The translations under genes and the position numbers were made by a program. Below, piece by piece: positions 55,510-62,784 of a DNA stretch of 64,000 nt (positions are counted from its first letter, which is position 1; every line of letters starts with the position of its first letter). Origin of the DNA: a virus; the IMG/VR virus record IMGVR_UViG_3300048930_000192, positions 1 to 64,000 of that record; one strand, written 5' to 3'. The notes below the pieces were generated by a model. It saw only the letters and a program-made list of their open reading frames with translations, was not told where the DNA came from and searched no databases.

Positions 55510-56186
55510 ATTTGTTTCTCTTTATGGTAATATTCTTCGCATACATCTTGTATTTTGATGAAGTCTCTATTTTTCCAATAGTTTCTAGAAGTCTCTAGAA
55601 AGTGTTTGGCGCAAGACCTTGTTTTCTCAATAAAGATATCTGATCCAGATTCCTTTACTGAAATAATAACAACTAATTGAGGTGTTGATACATTTAAAAG
55701 TTCTTCACCCATGAAGCTGTAGCAAAATGCTTGATCAAAATAATTGTTAATCCATTCTCGCTTTTTTCGTTTACGAGAGGTCTTATAGTCGATAATAGAA
55801 TTTATGCCGTTATACTTAGCTATCAAATCTACTTGACCTGCAATTCTTAGTTCGTCGCTATACAAGACTTTTTCTTGTACAATTATATCTGTTATATTAT
55901 CTTTAACATGCTTTATATTATCAAGATGGTCCAAATCTATTTCGTCTTTATGTACTATTTCTTTACCACTAATATAGTTTTCCATATTAGTATGTAATCT
56001 AGTACCATATTCGCATGATTCTTCTGAAGATTTCTTGTTGGCTGGATCTTTACGCCATTGTTCAAAGAATTCTTTATCTTTATCATTAACTACTGTAGTA
56101 ACTGATGGATACCATAATTTAGTAGTCGGCGACCTATAAAATCTGCCTAATGGAGTACTTATTCTTTCGCATGTGTAATCTGTCAT
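55506..56186 (-). CDS. RecB/Cas4-like PD-(D/E)XK nuclease
   Basis: 226 residues. The catalytic core is visible: H65 in GTRLHTNMENYI, D120 in IAGQVDLIA, D133 and K135 in SIIDYKTSRK, and a downstream QAFCY motif that corresponds to motif QxxxY. This is the arrangement of RecB-family exonucleases, found in place of other recombination nucleases in marine T4 relatives. No Cys cluster for an iron-sulfur site is evident. It overlaps gp33 and the zinc-ribbon gene by 4 nt each, so the three are coupled and probably act in replication or recombination. Confidence 0.85.
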   Translation of the reverse strand: MTDYTCERISTPLGRFYRSPTTKLWYPSVTTVVNDKDKEFFEQWRKDPANKKSSEESCEYGTRLHTNMENYISGKEIVHKDEIDLDHLDNIKHVKDNITDIIVQEKVLYSDELRIAGQVDLIAKYNGINSIIDYKTSRKRKKREWINNYFDQAFCYSFMGEELLNVSTPQLVVIISVKESGSDIFIEKTRSCAKHFLETSRNYWKNRDFIKIQDVCEEYYHKEKQI

Positions 56187-56443
56187 CTTAAAAACTTATC
56201 TGATATATTATGCTTAGGGTTCCGCTTTTTGACTTCTTTCATAACGTCATTGAAACCGTTGCTTGTTCTTAGATTGCCGACCGTAATCGGATCTACTACT
56301 GTCATCATAGACATCAATTTCTCAACAGTCAACTTCTTGCAACTAGGGCAAGGATCTTTGGTTGGTTTATGTCTAGATTCCACTTTTTCAAACAAGTCAA
56401 AGGTATGTTTACAACTACTGCATTTATATTGATATAATGGCAT
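56183..56443 (-). CDS. FmdB-type zinc ribbon protein
   Basis: 86 residues. The N-terminus PLYQYKCSSCKHTFDLFE is the FmdB/CxxC regulatory signature, with C8, C11, C32 and C35 as zinc ligands. The C-terminal half (GNLRTSNGFNDVMKEVKKRN) is basic and probably binds nucleic acid. AGGAG lies 6 nt before the ATG. The role is unknown; context with replication genes suggests a regulatory or accessory function. Confidence 0.85.
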   Translation of the reverse strand: MPLYQYKCSSCKHTFDLFEKVESRHKPTKDPCPSCKKLTVEKLMSMMTVVDPITVGNLRTSNGFNDVMKEVKKRNPKHNISDKFLR

Positions 56444-56460
56444 AATATACTCCTATAGTA

Positions 56461-56468
56461 TATTTATG
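56461..56468 (-). promoter_or_regulatory. Late promoter-like core before the zinc ribbon gene
   Basis: CATAAATA on the minus strand, one mismatch to the late consensus. The expected leader of about 12 nt still contains AGGAG. Confidence 0.35.
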
Positions 56469-57399
56469 CACTCATTATAGCCAAATCTTTCATTTTGAAT
56501 TCGTAGTCTATATCAACATCTAGACCATAGGTATTAGGTCTTGCAGTCGGATAATCTGCGTGCTTTCTAGGATTTTTATGACCAATAACACTTTCAGAGT
56601 AATGAAATATAGGCTTAGTTTTCCATGTAGAATAACACAACTTGAACGCCTCTTCTTCTGTCAAGGTGCCTGGATTGCACTTATGGTGTAAATAATCAAA
56701 TGTTATTGGTATGTCGTGTTTCTTGTATGCAAAGTTATACAGGTTTTCTACATTCCAGTATCCCTTGTCTTCATTTTCTAGAACTAGTTTACCTGTCATC
56801 ATGTCCAAAAGCCCACCAATATAAGAACTTGAAAATCTAGTTTTAATTTCCTCGATGTCGCCTTTATATGTTCCCATATGAACATTTATGGGATGTCTAT
56901 CGCTTTCATAGGCGTCTTGCTTAAGAACACTAAGCAGGAGATCATTATCATGGATAATACTAATCGACTTCGAAGAAACATGATGTTTTGCAGATGATAT
57001 AATAACGTATTGATCTGGGTGGCTACTGAACCTAACAGGCGAATTCTCATAAGATTTTAAATAAAGCGTGTAGAAATTTTCAAGTTTAATATTAGATAAA
57101 CTCATTGAGGCCGGTGAGTTACTGTACAAAACATGTTGCCATACCGGGAATCCCCCTAAATTAAAATCATAAAGTGGGAATATATTACCGACTCTATAAT
57201 TCCAATTGTTTATTTCGCAATACCTAACTATTTCATCTAATACCATTGCATTGTTTTGATATATTTCGTGCAACTTAGATATAGAATTTGTATTACTAAT
57301 AAACGACTTTCGAGTCATTGTTCTAAACTTTAAGCCTCGATTCTGCAATTCTAAAGATATACAACAAAGTCCGGGTTTAAAACTCAATGGATTACTCAT
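56464..57399 (-). CDS. uvdE: UV damage endonuclease UvdE
   Basis: 311 residues, TIM-barrel UV dimer endonuclease that nicks DNA 5' to photoproducts. Typical UvdE segments are KPGLCCISLELQN at the N-terminus, RVGNIFPLYDF, RFSSHPDQYVIISS (metal-binding His), NVHMGTYKGD, LVLENEDKGY, ITFDYLHHKCNPG and IFHYSESV, which provide the metal-binding His, Glu and Asp set. It works outside the host photolyase system and fits a phage of sunlit water. It overlaps the small ORF upstream by 8 nt. Confidence 0.93.
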   Translation of the reverse strand: MSNPLSFKPGLCCISLELQNRGLKFRTMTRKSFISNTNSISKLHEIYQNNAMVLDEIVRYCEINNWNYRVGNIFPLYDFNLGGFPVWQHVLYSNSPASMSLSNIKLENFYTLYLKSYENSPVRFSSHPDQYVIISSAKHHVSSKSISIIHDNDLLLSVLKQDAYESDRHPINVHMGTYKGDIEEIKTRFSSSYIGGLLDMMTGKLVLENEDKGYWNVENLYNFAYKKHDIPITFDYLHHKCNPGTLTEEEAFKLCYSTWKTKPIFHYSESVIGHKNPRKHADYPTARPNTYGLDVDIDYEFKMKDLAIMSA

Positions 57400-57589
57400 T
57401 GAATGCCAGTTCTTCCTTTCTCATCCAAAAGAACTCTACGCCCCATTCTCTAGAATATGTCTTAATAAGAAATTGATCACCGTGGATATAGTCATTTTCC
57501 ACTCTTATGATCTCACCATGCTCTCTTGGCGTCTGCACGCTACGAATTGTCACGAAATTGTTGTTTGACGACGTGTTTCTGTTTTTCAT
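57392..57589 (-). CDS. Unknown 65-residue early protein
   Basis: Short protein of unknown function with a Ser/Asn/Arg-rich N-terminus and a C-terminal IHGDQFLIKTYSREWGVEFF pattern, probably a small beta domain. The ATG lies at the +1 position of a strong sigma70-type promoter (TTGACT, 17 bp, TACAAT), so the mRNA is predicted to be leaderless. It is the first gene of the UvdE-gp33-59-32 direction. It overlaps uvdE at its end. Confidence 0.6.
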   Translation of the reverse strand: MKNRNTSSNNNFVTIRSVQTPREHGEIIRVENDYIHGDQFLIKTYSREWGVEFFWMRKEELAFNE

Positions 57590-57595
57590 AGACGT

Positions 57596-57624
57596 ATTGT
57601 ATCGCTAAGGTAAACAGAAGTCAA
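57596..57624 (-). promoter_or_regulatory. Sigma70-type promoter, minus strand (leaderless start)
   Basis: TTGACT at 57624-57619, a 17-bp spacer, and TACAAT at 57601-57596 on the minus strand. Six bases separate TACAAT from the ATG at 57589, so the A of ATG falls at the expected +1. Confidence 0.8.
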
Positions 57625-57637
57625 GAAACAACGATTT

Positions 57638-57666
57638 TTGACTGTTATCGACCGACTGTATATAAT
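57638..57666 (+). promoter_or_regulatory. Sigma70-type promoter, plus strand (near-leaderless start)
   Basis: TTGACT at 57638-57643, a 17-bp spacer, and a perfect TATAAT at 57661-57666. The ATG at 57675 begins 8 nt later, about +3. It is back-to-back with the minus-strand promoter, the two -35 boxes forming an inverted repeat 13 nt apart. Confidence 0.85.
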
Positions 57667-57674
57667 ACACTCAT

Positions 57675-58808
57675 ATGAGTAGAACAGCTAATAATAGAGC
57701 AACAGAAGTTACTGTGTATGGTGACGAGCCTTCATGGGAAGGCTGCGATTCTTGGGATGCAGAAAAAGTTTCAAAAACTTTCATGCTCGCCACTCAATGG
57801 TATAATTACATGAGCGATGAGAAAGACCATAAAAAATGGTTAATGGAATATTGCAAAGCTAACTGCAAAGAATCTGCGCCAAAGATATCAAAACTAGACA
57901 ATACAAGTATTAAATATGGTGAAATGGCTGGCGATGTCGGGTTTAATCCCGGTATCTACGCCAGGATTCTAAATCTTGGCGGAAAATTACCAGAGAAGTT
58001 GGTTGCAGATCTTAAAGCCGGAATATCTTATTTGTGTAATAAGTCTGATCGCATCTCAAATAAAGCCGCAGATCAGATTTCGGCAGAATCACCCAAACAA
58101 AAACCACCCAAAGAAATATCTGTAAGAGATCGGTCTATTCAAAAGGCCTTAGATGCAAACTTAGAAATAGAGAAGTTTTCCGACTATGTGCTAACAAGCA
58201 ACAAAGCCTTTACGTCAGAAACCATAAAAGATATATTTAAAGATAGAAGCATAAAACCTTCTCAAGCCGCCAATATAGTTGAGATATGGTCAGATAAAAA
58301 GAAAATCTTCGATCCAGAAGATTACTACACCTATGAAGAACAGGCCGTAAAAAGCTATCAGTCATTTATAGACTTGACTATTAAGGTTGCATCTGAGATA
58401 TCTTCTGTTAAGAAGATCATTATACATAAGCCTAGAAAAAAGTCACCAGTAGATCAAGTTAAGAAACTGAAATATAAGAAAGAAGATACTACATTAAAGG
58501 TCACTAGTATTTTACCGTCTAAAATAATAGGAAGTACAAAACTTGTACTTTTCAATACTAAATATTCTAAGATATCATATCTAGAAGCTGGTAATGCAGT
58601 GGGATTTACAGTTAAGGGCAATATAATAATGGGGTATGACGATACAAAGTCTTATACCAAGAAAGTTAGAGATCCTAAGAAAGTAATGGGAGAAATACAA
58701 AATAAGGGAATTAGAATAGTAAAATCTGTACTTGATGGGCTAAAGACTAAAAAGATGCCCATTTCATGCAGAATGTCAGAAGAGGTTTTAATAGTCGGAG
58801 TATACTAA
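57675..58808 (+). CDS. Unknown early protein of 377 residues
   Basis: Not recognised as a named enzyme. Residues 15-115 have a SWEGCDSWDAEKVSKTFMLA then WLMEYCKANC block with several Cys residues; the middle (about 145-220) is helical and charged; the C-terminal half (about 240-377) is Lys-rich, with IHKPRKKSPVDQVKKLKYKK and a beta-type domain (LVLFNTKYSKISYLEAG, FTVKGNIIMGYDD). Similar ORFs occur near RNase H in marine T4-like phages. It is the first gene of the plus-strand early operon with a near-leaderless start. The Lys-rich half may bind nucleic acid; this is inference. Confidence 0.75.
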   Translation: MSRTANNRATEVTVYGDEPSWEGCDSWDAEKVSKTFMLATQWYNYMSDEKDHKKWLMEYCKANCKESAPKISKLDNTSIKYGEMAGDVGFNPGIYARILNLGGKLPEKLVADLKAGISYLCNKSDRISNKAADQISAESPKQKPPKEISVRDRSIQKALDANLEIEKFSDYVLTSNKAFTSETIKDIFKDRSIKPSQAANIVEIWSDKKKIFDPEDYYTYEEQAVKSYQSFIDLTIKVASEISSVKKIIIHKPRKKSPVDQVKKLKYKKEDTTLKVTSILPSKIIGSTKLVLFNTKYSKISYLEAGNAVGFTVKGNIIMGYDDTKSYTKKVRDPKKVMGEIQNKGIRIVKSVLDGLKTKKMPISCRMSEEVLIVGVY

Positions 58809-58809
58809 T

Positions 58810-59001
58810 ATGAAACTGATTGATTTAATCGAAATTCTAACAAAGTTAGAAAAAACAGACCTTAATAGATATGCTGATATTGTAGTCATGGTAAACGACG
58901 AAGTCGTTGACTTGGCTGATGCATCAATTGGGTACATCGATGATAATATAGGTGATAAAGTATTAGTATTATATACGGAGTCAAATAATGATACTCATTG
59001 A
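58810..59001 (+). CDS. Unknown small acidic protein
   Basis: 63 residues, acidic, with an N-terminal LIDLIEILTKLEKTDLNRYA helix and a C-terminal beta pattern (VVMVNDEVVDLADAS). GGAG 9 nt upstream supports the ATG. It overlaps the start of RNase H by 14 nt. The function is unknown; the position suggests a partner or regulator of the neighbouring genes. Confidence 0.65.
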   Translation: MKLIDLIEILTKLEKTDLNRYADIVVMVNDEVVDLADASIGYIDDNIGDKVLVLYTESNNDTH

Positions 59002-59845
59002 TGCTAACCATTTGGCCATTGTCAGTTTAATGGCTGAATGTAAAGGCATGCCAGAATATAACGAGAATTTAATCAGACATATATTTCTGAATCAAATTAG
59101 AAATATAAAGAAAAAGTACAGTTCAGAATATGGTGAACTAGTATTGTGTTATGATACCAGAAAGCCGTCATGGCGCAAGAAGGTTTATCAATATTATAAG
59201 GCATGTAGAAAGAAAAGTCGAGAAGATTCTGATATTGACTGGAATAAATTATTTGAATTTCTTAATAAGTTTAAGAACGAAATTGATGAGAATTTCCCAT
59301 ATCGAGTTATATCGATCGACGGTGCAGAAGCAGATGATATCATTGCATGTGCGTGTAAATATAAGAGTAATGAAAATAATCTTATAGTTAGCAATGATAA
59401 GGACTTCTATCAGTTGCATGTGTATCCGAATACCAAGCAATATAGTGTATATCATAAATCTGTCATAAAATGTGAGCATCCCGATAGATATCTATTTGAG
59501 CACATTTTAAGAGGTGACAAAGGTGACGGTGTGCCAAACTATCTGAGCACAGATGATACGTTTGTATCAAACAAACGTCAAAGGTCTATTACCGAAAAGC
59601 ATATCACAGAAATGTGGCACCAAAAATGCACTAACCCCAATTGGCAATCTGGTCTTACTGACGAACTAATTACTAACTATACAAGAAACGACACACTGAT
59701 CAATTTTGTGTATATTCCAAAAGAAATAGATGATGTTGTTAAGGCAGAATTGAACAAAATAAATCCTAAAAATAGAGCTAACATACATAAATACTTTGCA
59801 GCCAATGGTATGAATTTGATGATAGAGAATGTAACTGATTTTTAA
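58988..59845 (+). CDS. rnh: RNase H (5'-3' exonuclease of the FEN family)
   Basis: T4-type RNase H, which removes RNA primers on the lagging strand. 285 residues (T4: 305). Catalytic carboxylates are visible: D5 in LIDANH, D56 in CYDTRKPSWRK, E114/D116/D117 in DGAEADDIIA, and D137/D139 in SNDKDFYQL. The C-terminal HLRG-type loop reads LRGDKGDGVPNYL, the helix-hairpin DNA-binding region. GGAG lies 7 nt before the ATG. In T4 it acts with gp32, whose gene lies in this window. Confidence 0.94.
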   Translation: MILIDANHLAIVSLMAECKGMPEYNENLIRHIFLNQIRNIKKKYSSEYGELVLCYDTRKPSWRKKVYQYYKACRKKSREDSDIDWNKLFEFLNKFKNEIDENFPYRVISIDGAEADDIIACACKYKSNENNLIVSNDKDFYQLHVYPNTKQYSVYHKSVIKCEHPDRYLFEHILRGDKGDGVPNYLSTDDTFVSNKRQRSITEKHITEMWHQKCTNPNWQSGLTDELITNYTRNDTLINFVYIPKEIDDVVKAELNKINPKNRANIHKYFAANGMNLMIENVTDF

Positions 59846-59856
59846 ATGGAGATGGC

Positions 59857-60270
59857 ATGACGATTAAACTGATTTCGGAAATTGTGCAAGAATGCAGTGA
59901 TGCAAAGACAAAACAAGAAAAGATATCTATTCTAAGAAATAACGACTCACCTTCTTTAAGAATAGTATTAAAGTTCATGTATCGCCCAGATATTGAATAT
60001 TTCACAAATGTTGTACCACCATATACCAAAGACGACTCGCCTGTGGGGTTTAGTATGAATAATTTATATCATGAAGCAAAACGGTTATACATCTTTGAAA
60101 AAGACGCAGCCGTACATCACGACCGAAAACATACTATTTTAATGCAGATGTTAGAAGCACTACATAGTTTAGATGCAAGATTGTTAGAAAAGATTATTTC
60201 TAACAAAAAGTCTGATATAAAGTTAAACAAAACAATTGTGGAGGAAGCATTTCCAAACTTGCTTAAGTGA
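59857..60270 (+). CDS. Conserved phage protein (DUF6433-like)
   Basis: 137 residues. It begins TIKLISEIVQECSDAKTKQE then KISILRNNDSPSLRIVLKFM, a pattern I associate with the DUF6433-type proteins next to replication genes in marine T4 relatives; the family name is from memory of that pattern. Mostly alpha-helical, with a C-terminal helix pair (MLEALHSLDARLLEKIISNK). Function unknown. Spacing of 11 nt from RNase H suggests co-transcription. Confidence 0.7.
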   Translation: MTIKLISEIVQECSDAKTKQEKISILRNNDSPSLRIVLKFMYRPDIEYFTNVVPPYTKDDSPVGFSMNNLYHEAKRLYIFEKDAAVHHDRKHTILMQMLEALHSLDARLLEKIISNKKSDIKLNKTIVEEAFPNLLK

Positions 60271-60273
60271 TAT

Positions 60274-60474
60274 ATGATTAATAGAACCGACTGGCACAAT
60301 TACGACAATTCTAAGCGTCTAAGTGATCCTACCAAATTCAAGCGTAAGCCATTTAAACAAATTATAAAGAATTACGTTAATACGCACGATTTATTGAATG
60401 GAGAAGACATCTATGGCGAATTTGGACCCGAAGAGAAATTCAGAAGCAGGCATGAACGATCAAACAAGTTTTAA
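60274..60474 (+). CDS. Unknown basic protein of 66 residues
   Basis: Small Lys/Arg/Asn-rich protein of unknown function (RLSDPTKFKRKPFKQIIKNY in the centre). It starts 3 nt after the previous gene and ends 62 nt inside the next gene in another frame. Overlap and composition make it likely but not certain to be translated. Confidence 0.55.
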   Translation: MINRTDWHNYDNSKRLSDPTKFKRKPFKQIIKNYVNTHDLLNGEDIYGEFGPEEKFRSRHERSNKF

Positions 60475-60721
60475 TCAAGAAATTGACAGTTTGTTTGGCG
60501 ACTATATCAAGAATCTATCACCAGAGTCGAATTCTACTATCGAGTTCGATCCAGACAACTTTGCAGATACAGAAGTAAACATGATTGGCCAGCAAGAAAT
60601 CAAATTTGAAAACGACCCATTTTATACTGACCTGAGAGATGGTACCACATATTCTAACATAAATAATCCCATTAGCCACCATGGCAGATGGGAAGATTTA
60701 GAAGATGATGCACACCGATGA
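60413..60721 (+). CDS. Unknown acidic protein of 102 residues
   Basis: The ATG at 60413 is chosen because GGAG lies 9 nt upstream; an ATG at 60398 overlaps that site. The protein is acidic and Asn/Asp/Ser-rich (QEIDSLFGDYIKNLSPESNS, then IEFDPDNFADTEVNMIG), with low complexity. It overlaps the methyltransferase start by 17 nt. No family recognised. Confidence 0.6.
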   Translation: MANLDPKRNSEAGMNDQTSFNQEIDSLFGDYIKNLSPESNSTIEFDPDNFADTEVNMIGQQEIKFENDPFYTDLRDGTTYSNINNPISHHGRWEDLEDDAHR

Positions 60722-61430
60722 TTTGAATGTTTATCATGAAGATTGCCTAAAGTTTCTAGAATCAGAACCAGATAATAAGTATGACTTGATTTATGTAGAT
60801 CCACCATACAATACTGGTAAAAAACAAAAAGTTGGCGACAATTCGTATATTGACAAATACGAAGATTACCAATCGTTCATAACGCCTATACTAAAACAAA
60901 GCTGCCGGGTATTGAAAGATACCGGCAGCTTTTTCTGCCATCTAGACTGGCGAGAAGTTCATAAGACTAAGGTTATAATAGACTCGATCTATGGCGAAGA
61001 TAATTTTCAAAATGAAATTATCTGGCATAGCGAAATTGGCAATAGCCCTAAGCGAACATGGCCGCGTAAGCATACTAATATCTTATGGTATACCAAATCT
61101 AACACATATACATTCAATGAATCTAATGTGCCTATGGTAGATCGAAAGGCTCAAAAAGAAGGATATTCCGATCTTAAGCGAATGACAGACGTATGGACTT
61201 ACAATTTAAGCACTACAGATCCAGAAAGAGTTTCATATCCGAACCAAAAGCCATTGGCTATACTAGAACCGATCGTGTTGGTACACTCTAATCCAGGCGA
61301 TCAGTGTTTAGATTTCTTTGCTGGTAGCGGCAGCTTTGGTGAAGCTTGTATAAGAAACGGGCGAAAATGTAACCTGGTGGACAGAAATCCTCAAAGCATA
61401 GAAGTCATTAAGAAACGATTCAATATTTAA
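60705..61430 (+). CDS. DNA methyltransferase, beta-class N4/N6 type
   Basis: 241 residues. It transfers a methyl group to an exocyclic amine of adenine or cytosine. Motif IV DPPY (32-35, in YVDPPYNTGKK) precedes motif I FAGSGSFGEAC (about 205-215), so the order is the beta class. A target region lies between. There is no restriction enzyme nearby, so it is an orphan that may protect phage DNA. Specificity cannot be read from the sequence. An intrinsic-terminator-like hairpin lies inside the gene near codons 65-76. It ends at a strong bidirectional terminator. Confidence 0.9.
   Translation: MMHTDDLNVYHEDCLKFLESEPDNKYDLIYVDPPYNTGKKQKVGDNSYIDKYEDYQSFITPILKQSCRVLKDTGSFFCHLDWREVHKTKVIIDSIYGEDNFQNEIIWHSEIGNSPKRTWPRKHTNILWYTKSNTYTFNESNVPMVDRKAQKEGYSDLKRMTDVWTYNLSTTDPERVSYPNQKPLAILEPIVLVHSNPGDQCLDFFAGSGSFGEACIRNGRKCNLVDRNPQSIEVIKKRFNI
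60898..60932 (+). promoter_or_regulatory. Terminator-like hairpin inside the methyltransferase gene
   Basis: 11-bp GC-rich stem (AAAGCTGCCGG / CCGGCAGCTTT) plus 3 bp after a one-base bulge, with a 6-nt loop and a following T-run. On the plus strand it has the form of an intrinsic terminator, within codons for CRVLKDTGSFF. Confidence 0.5.
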
Positions 61431-61435
61431 AAATA

Positions 61436-61470
61436 CAAACAGCCGTGGACCATAAATCCACGGCTGTTTG
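61436..61470. terminator. Bidirectional terminator between methyltransferase and PhoH
   Basis: 14-bp perfect stem with the loop CCATAAA, between two convergent genes. The loop is identical to that of the terminator at 53516. Confidence 0.88.
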
Positions 61471-61482
61471 TGTTATTGAGAT

Positions 61483-62217
61483 TTAGAGATTTTCGCGATA
61501 ACAGGCTTCGATCTTAGCAACAATACCACTTCGAACACAGTCTTCCACTTTCATTTCATGGAATCCAATTTCTTTGATGGAAGGCAATCTTTTTAGAGCG
61601 TCTACAAGACCATTACTAGAAAGCAAGTCGGTTTGATGTGTATCGCCCGTTATTACAAGCTTCGAATAATTACCCATTCGGGTGAGCAACATTCGCATTT
61701 GGGATGGCCGTATGTTCTGTGCCTCATCACACACAACAAATGATTCTTGGAATGTACATCCTCTCATATAGGCAAGTGGTATAGCACTTACGATACCGGC
61801 ATCAATGAATTCAGTAATTGAAGAATAACCAATTAGTTCACTGGCTATTTCCATTACTGGATACATAAACGGCGCGATCTTATTATTATAGCCGCCAGGC
61901 AAGAATCCAAGATGTTCGCCTGCTTCTACATATGGGCGTGTAATAATGAGGCGCTTATATTTTCCTGTAGTTAGCCCATGCAACCCGCGTGCGATAGCAA
62001 GAAATGACTTTCCTGTACCCGCACATCCGTGGATGAAACTAATTTCGTGTTTATCTATGCACTCTAATGCAAGCCGTTGACCTTCATTTTTGTGATGAAT
62101 AAGAACACCGCCGAAACTCGTCTTTTTAAGAGTACGATCGACATCTCCAGTCGTCAACTTCTTTGGTACCAGCTCGTCGCTTTTCTTTAGGCGCTTACTA
62201 CCAGACTTACTACTCAT
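61483..62217 (-). CDS. phoH: PhoH-family ATPase
   Basis: 244 residues, close to other phage PhoH proteins. Walker A GCAGTGKS (64-71) and Walker B VVCDEAQN (161-168) are intact, with ITRPYVEAGEHLGFLPGG and a C-terminal LVITGDTHQTDLL sensor-like motif. In bacteria PhoH2-type proteins act on RNA; phage function is unresolved. A helical basic N-terminus precedes the ATPase domain. It overlaps the RuvC-like gene by 4 nt, so they are coupled. Confidence 0.94.
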   Translation of the reverse strand: MSSKSGSKRLKKSDELVPKKLTTGDVDRTLKKTSFGGVLIHHKNEGQRLALECIDKHEISFIHGCAGTGKSFLAIARGLHGLTTGKYKRLIITRPYVEAGEHLGFLPGGYNNKIAPFMYPVMEIASELIGYSSITEFIDAGIVSAIPLAYMRGCTFQESFVVCDEAQNIRPSQMRMLLTRMGNYSKLVITGDTHQTDLLSSNGLVDALKRLPSIKEIGFHEMKVEDCVRSGIVAKIEACYRENL

Positions 62218-62765
62218 TTAGGCGTCTCCAACAAATCTTTGTATAGATACTTTGCGATAAAATACGAATCCGAGATATCACTTATAGGGCTTGCAATATT
62301 TTTAGAAGTATAACTTAGAAGCGTTCTAAGATCTCTTTTGGTATCCTTAAGATACGCGCTATACATCATCGATTTATCTGCATTTCCTTTAATGGCAAAC
62401 TTCTTAATTACTGTTGGTGGATATGTCTTATATGGCACTCCTTCCTTAGTTAGTAGATACTTTAAAATAGCTGTGTTTTCGGCGATGTGGAATACTCTGC
62501 CTCTGCTACCCATACTATAATCCTCGATCGCGGCATAATCTGCCCCTTTAATAAAAGACATAGCCCATAGAGCGATATTTTCGTATCTCTCTATTGGGCT
62601 AGAATATGTTTTTATTTGTGATCCACTTATATCACCATAATCATTAATATATTTCTTAACATCTGTAAGAAAGTAAGTTTTGCAGTTATCTGACGAAAAT
62701 GTATTACCTTCAAATACGGTAATAGCCGGGCAACTCAAACTGTAATCTATTCCACAGAGTTTCAA
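62214..62765 (-). CDS. RuvC-like Holliday junction resolvase
   Basis: 183 residues. An RNase H-like fold with D7 in CGIDYSLSCPA, E81 in AAIEDYSMG, and D163/D166 in PISDISDSYFIAKYL, the usual acidic quartet of RuvC relatives. It would resolve branched DNA before packaging; T4 uses the unrelated gp49. The start seems to be TTG at 62765, as no in-frame ATG or GTG lies nearby. A CATAAATA sequence ends 5 nt before it, and there is no clear ribosome site. Confidence 0.85.
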   Translation of the reverse strand: MKLCGIDYSLSCPAITVFEGNTFSSDNCKTYFLTDVKKYINDYGDISGSQIKTYSSPIERYENIALWAMSFIKGADYAAIEDYSMGSRGRVFHIAENTAILKYLLTKEGVPYKTYPPTVIKKFAIKGNADKSMMYSAYLKDTKRDLRTLLSYTSKNIASPISDISDSYFIAKYLYKDLLETPK

Positions 62766-62770
62766 CTATC

Positions 62771-62778
62771 TATTTATG
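62771..62778 (-). promoter_or_regulatory. Late promoter-like core before the RuvC-like gene
   Basis: CATAAATA on the minus strand, one mismatch to the late consensus, 5 nt from the TTG start. Confidence 0.35.
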
Positions 62779-62784
62779 AAAAAA

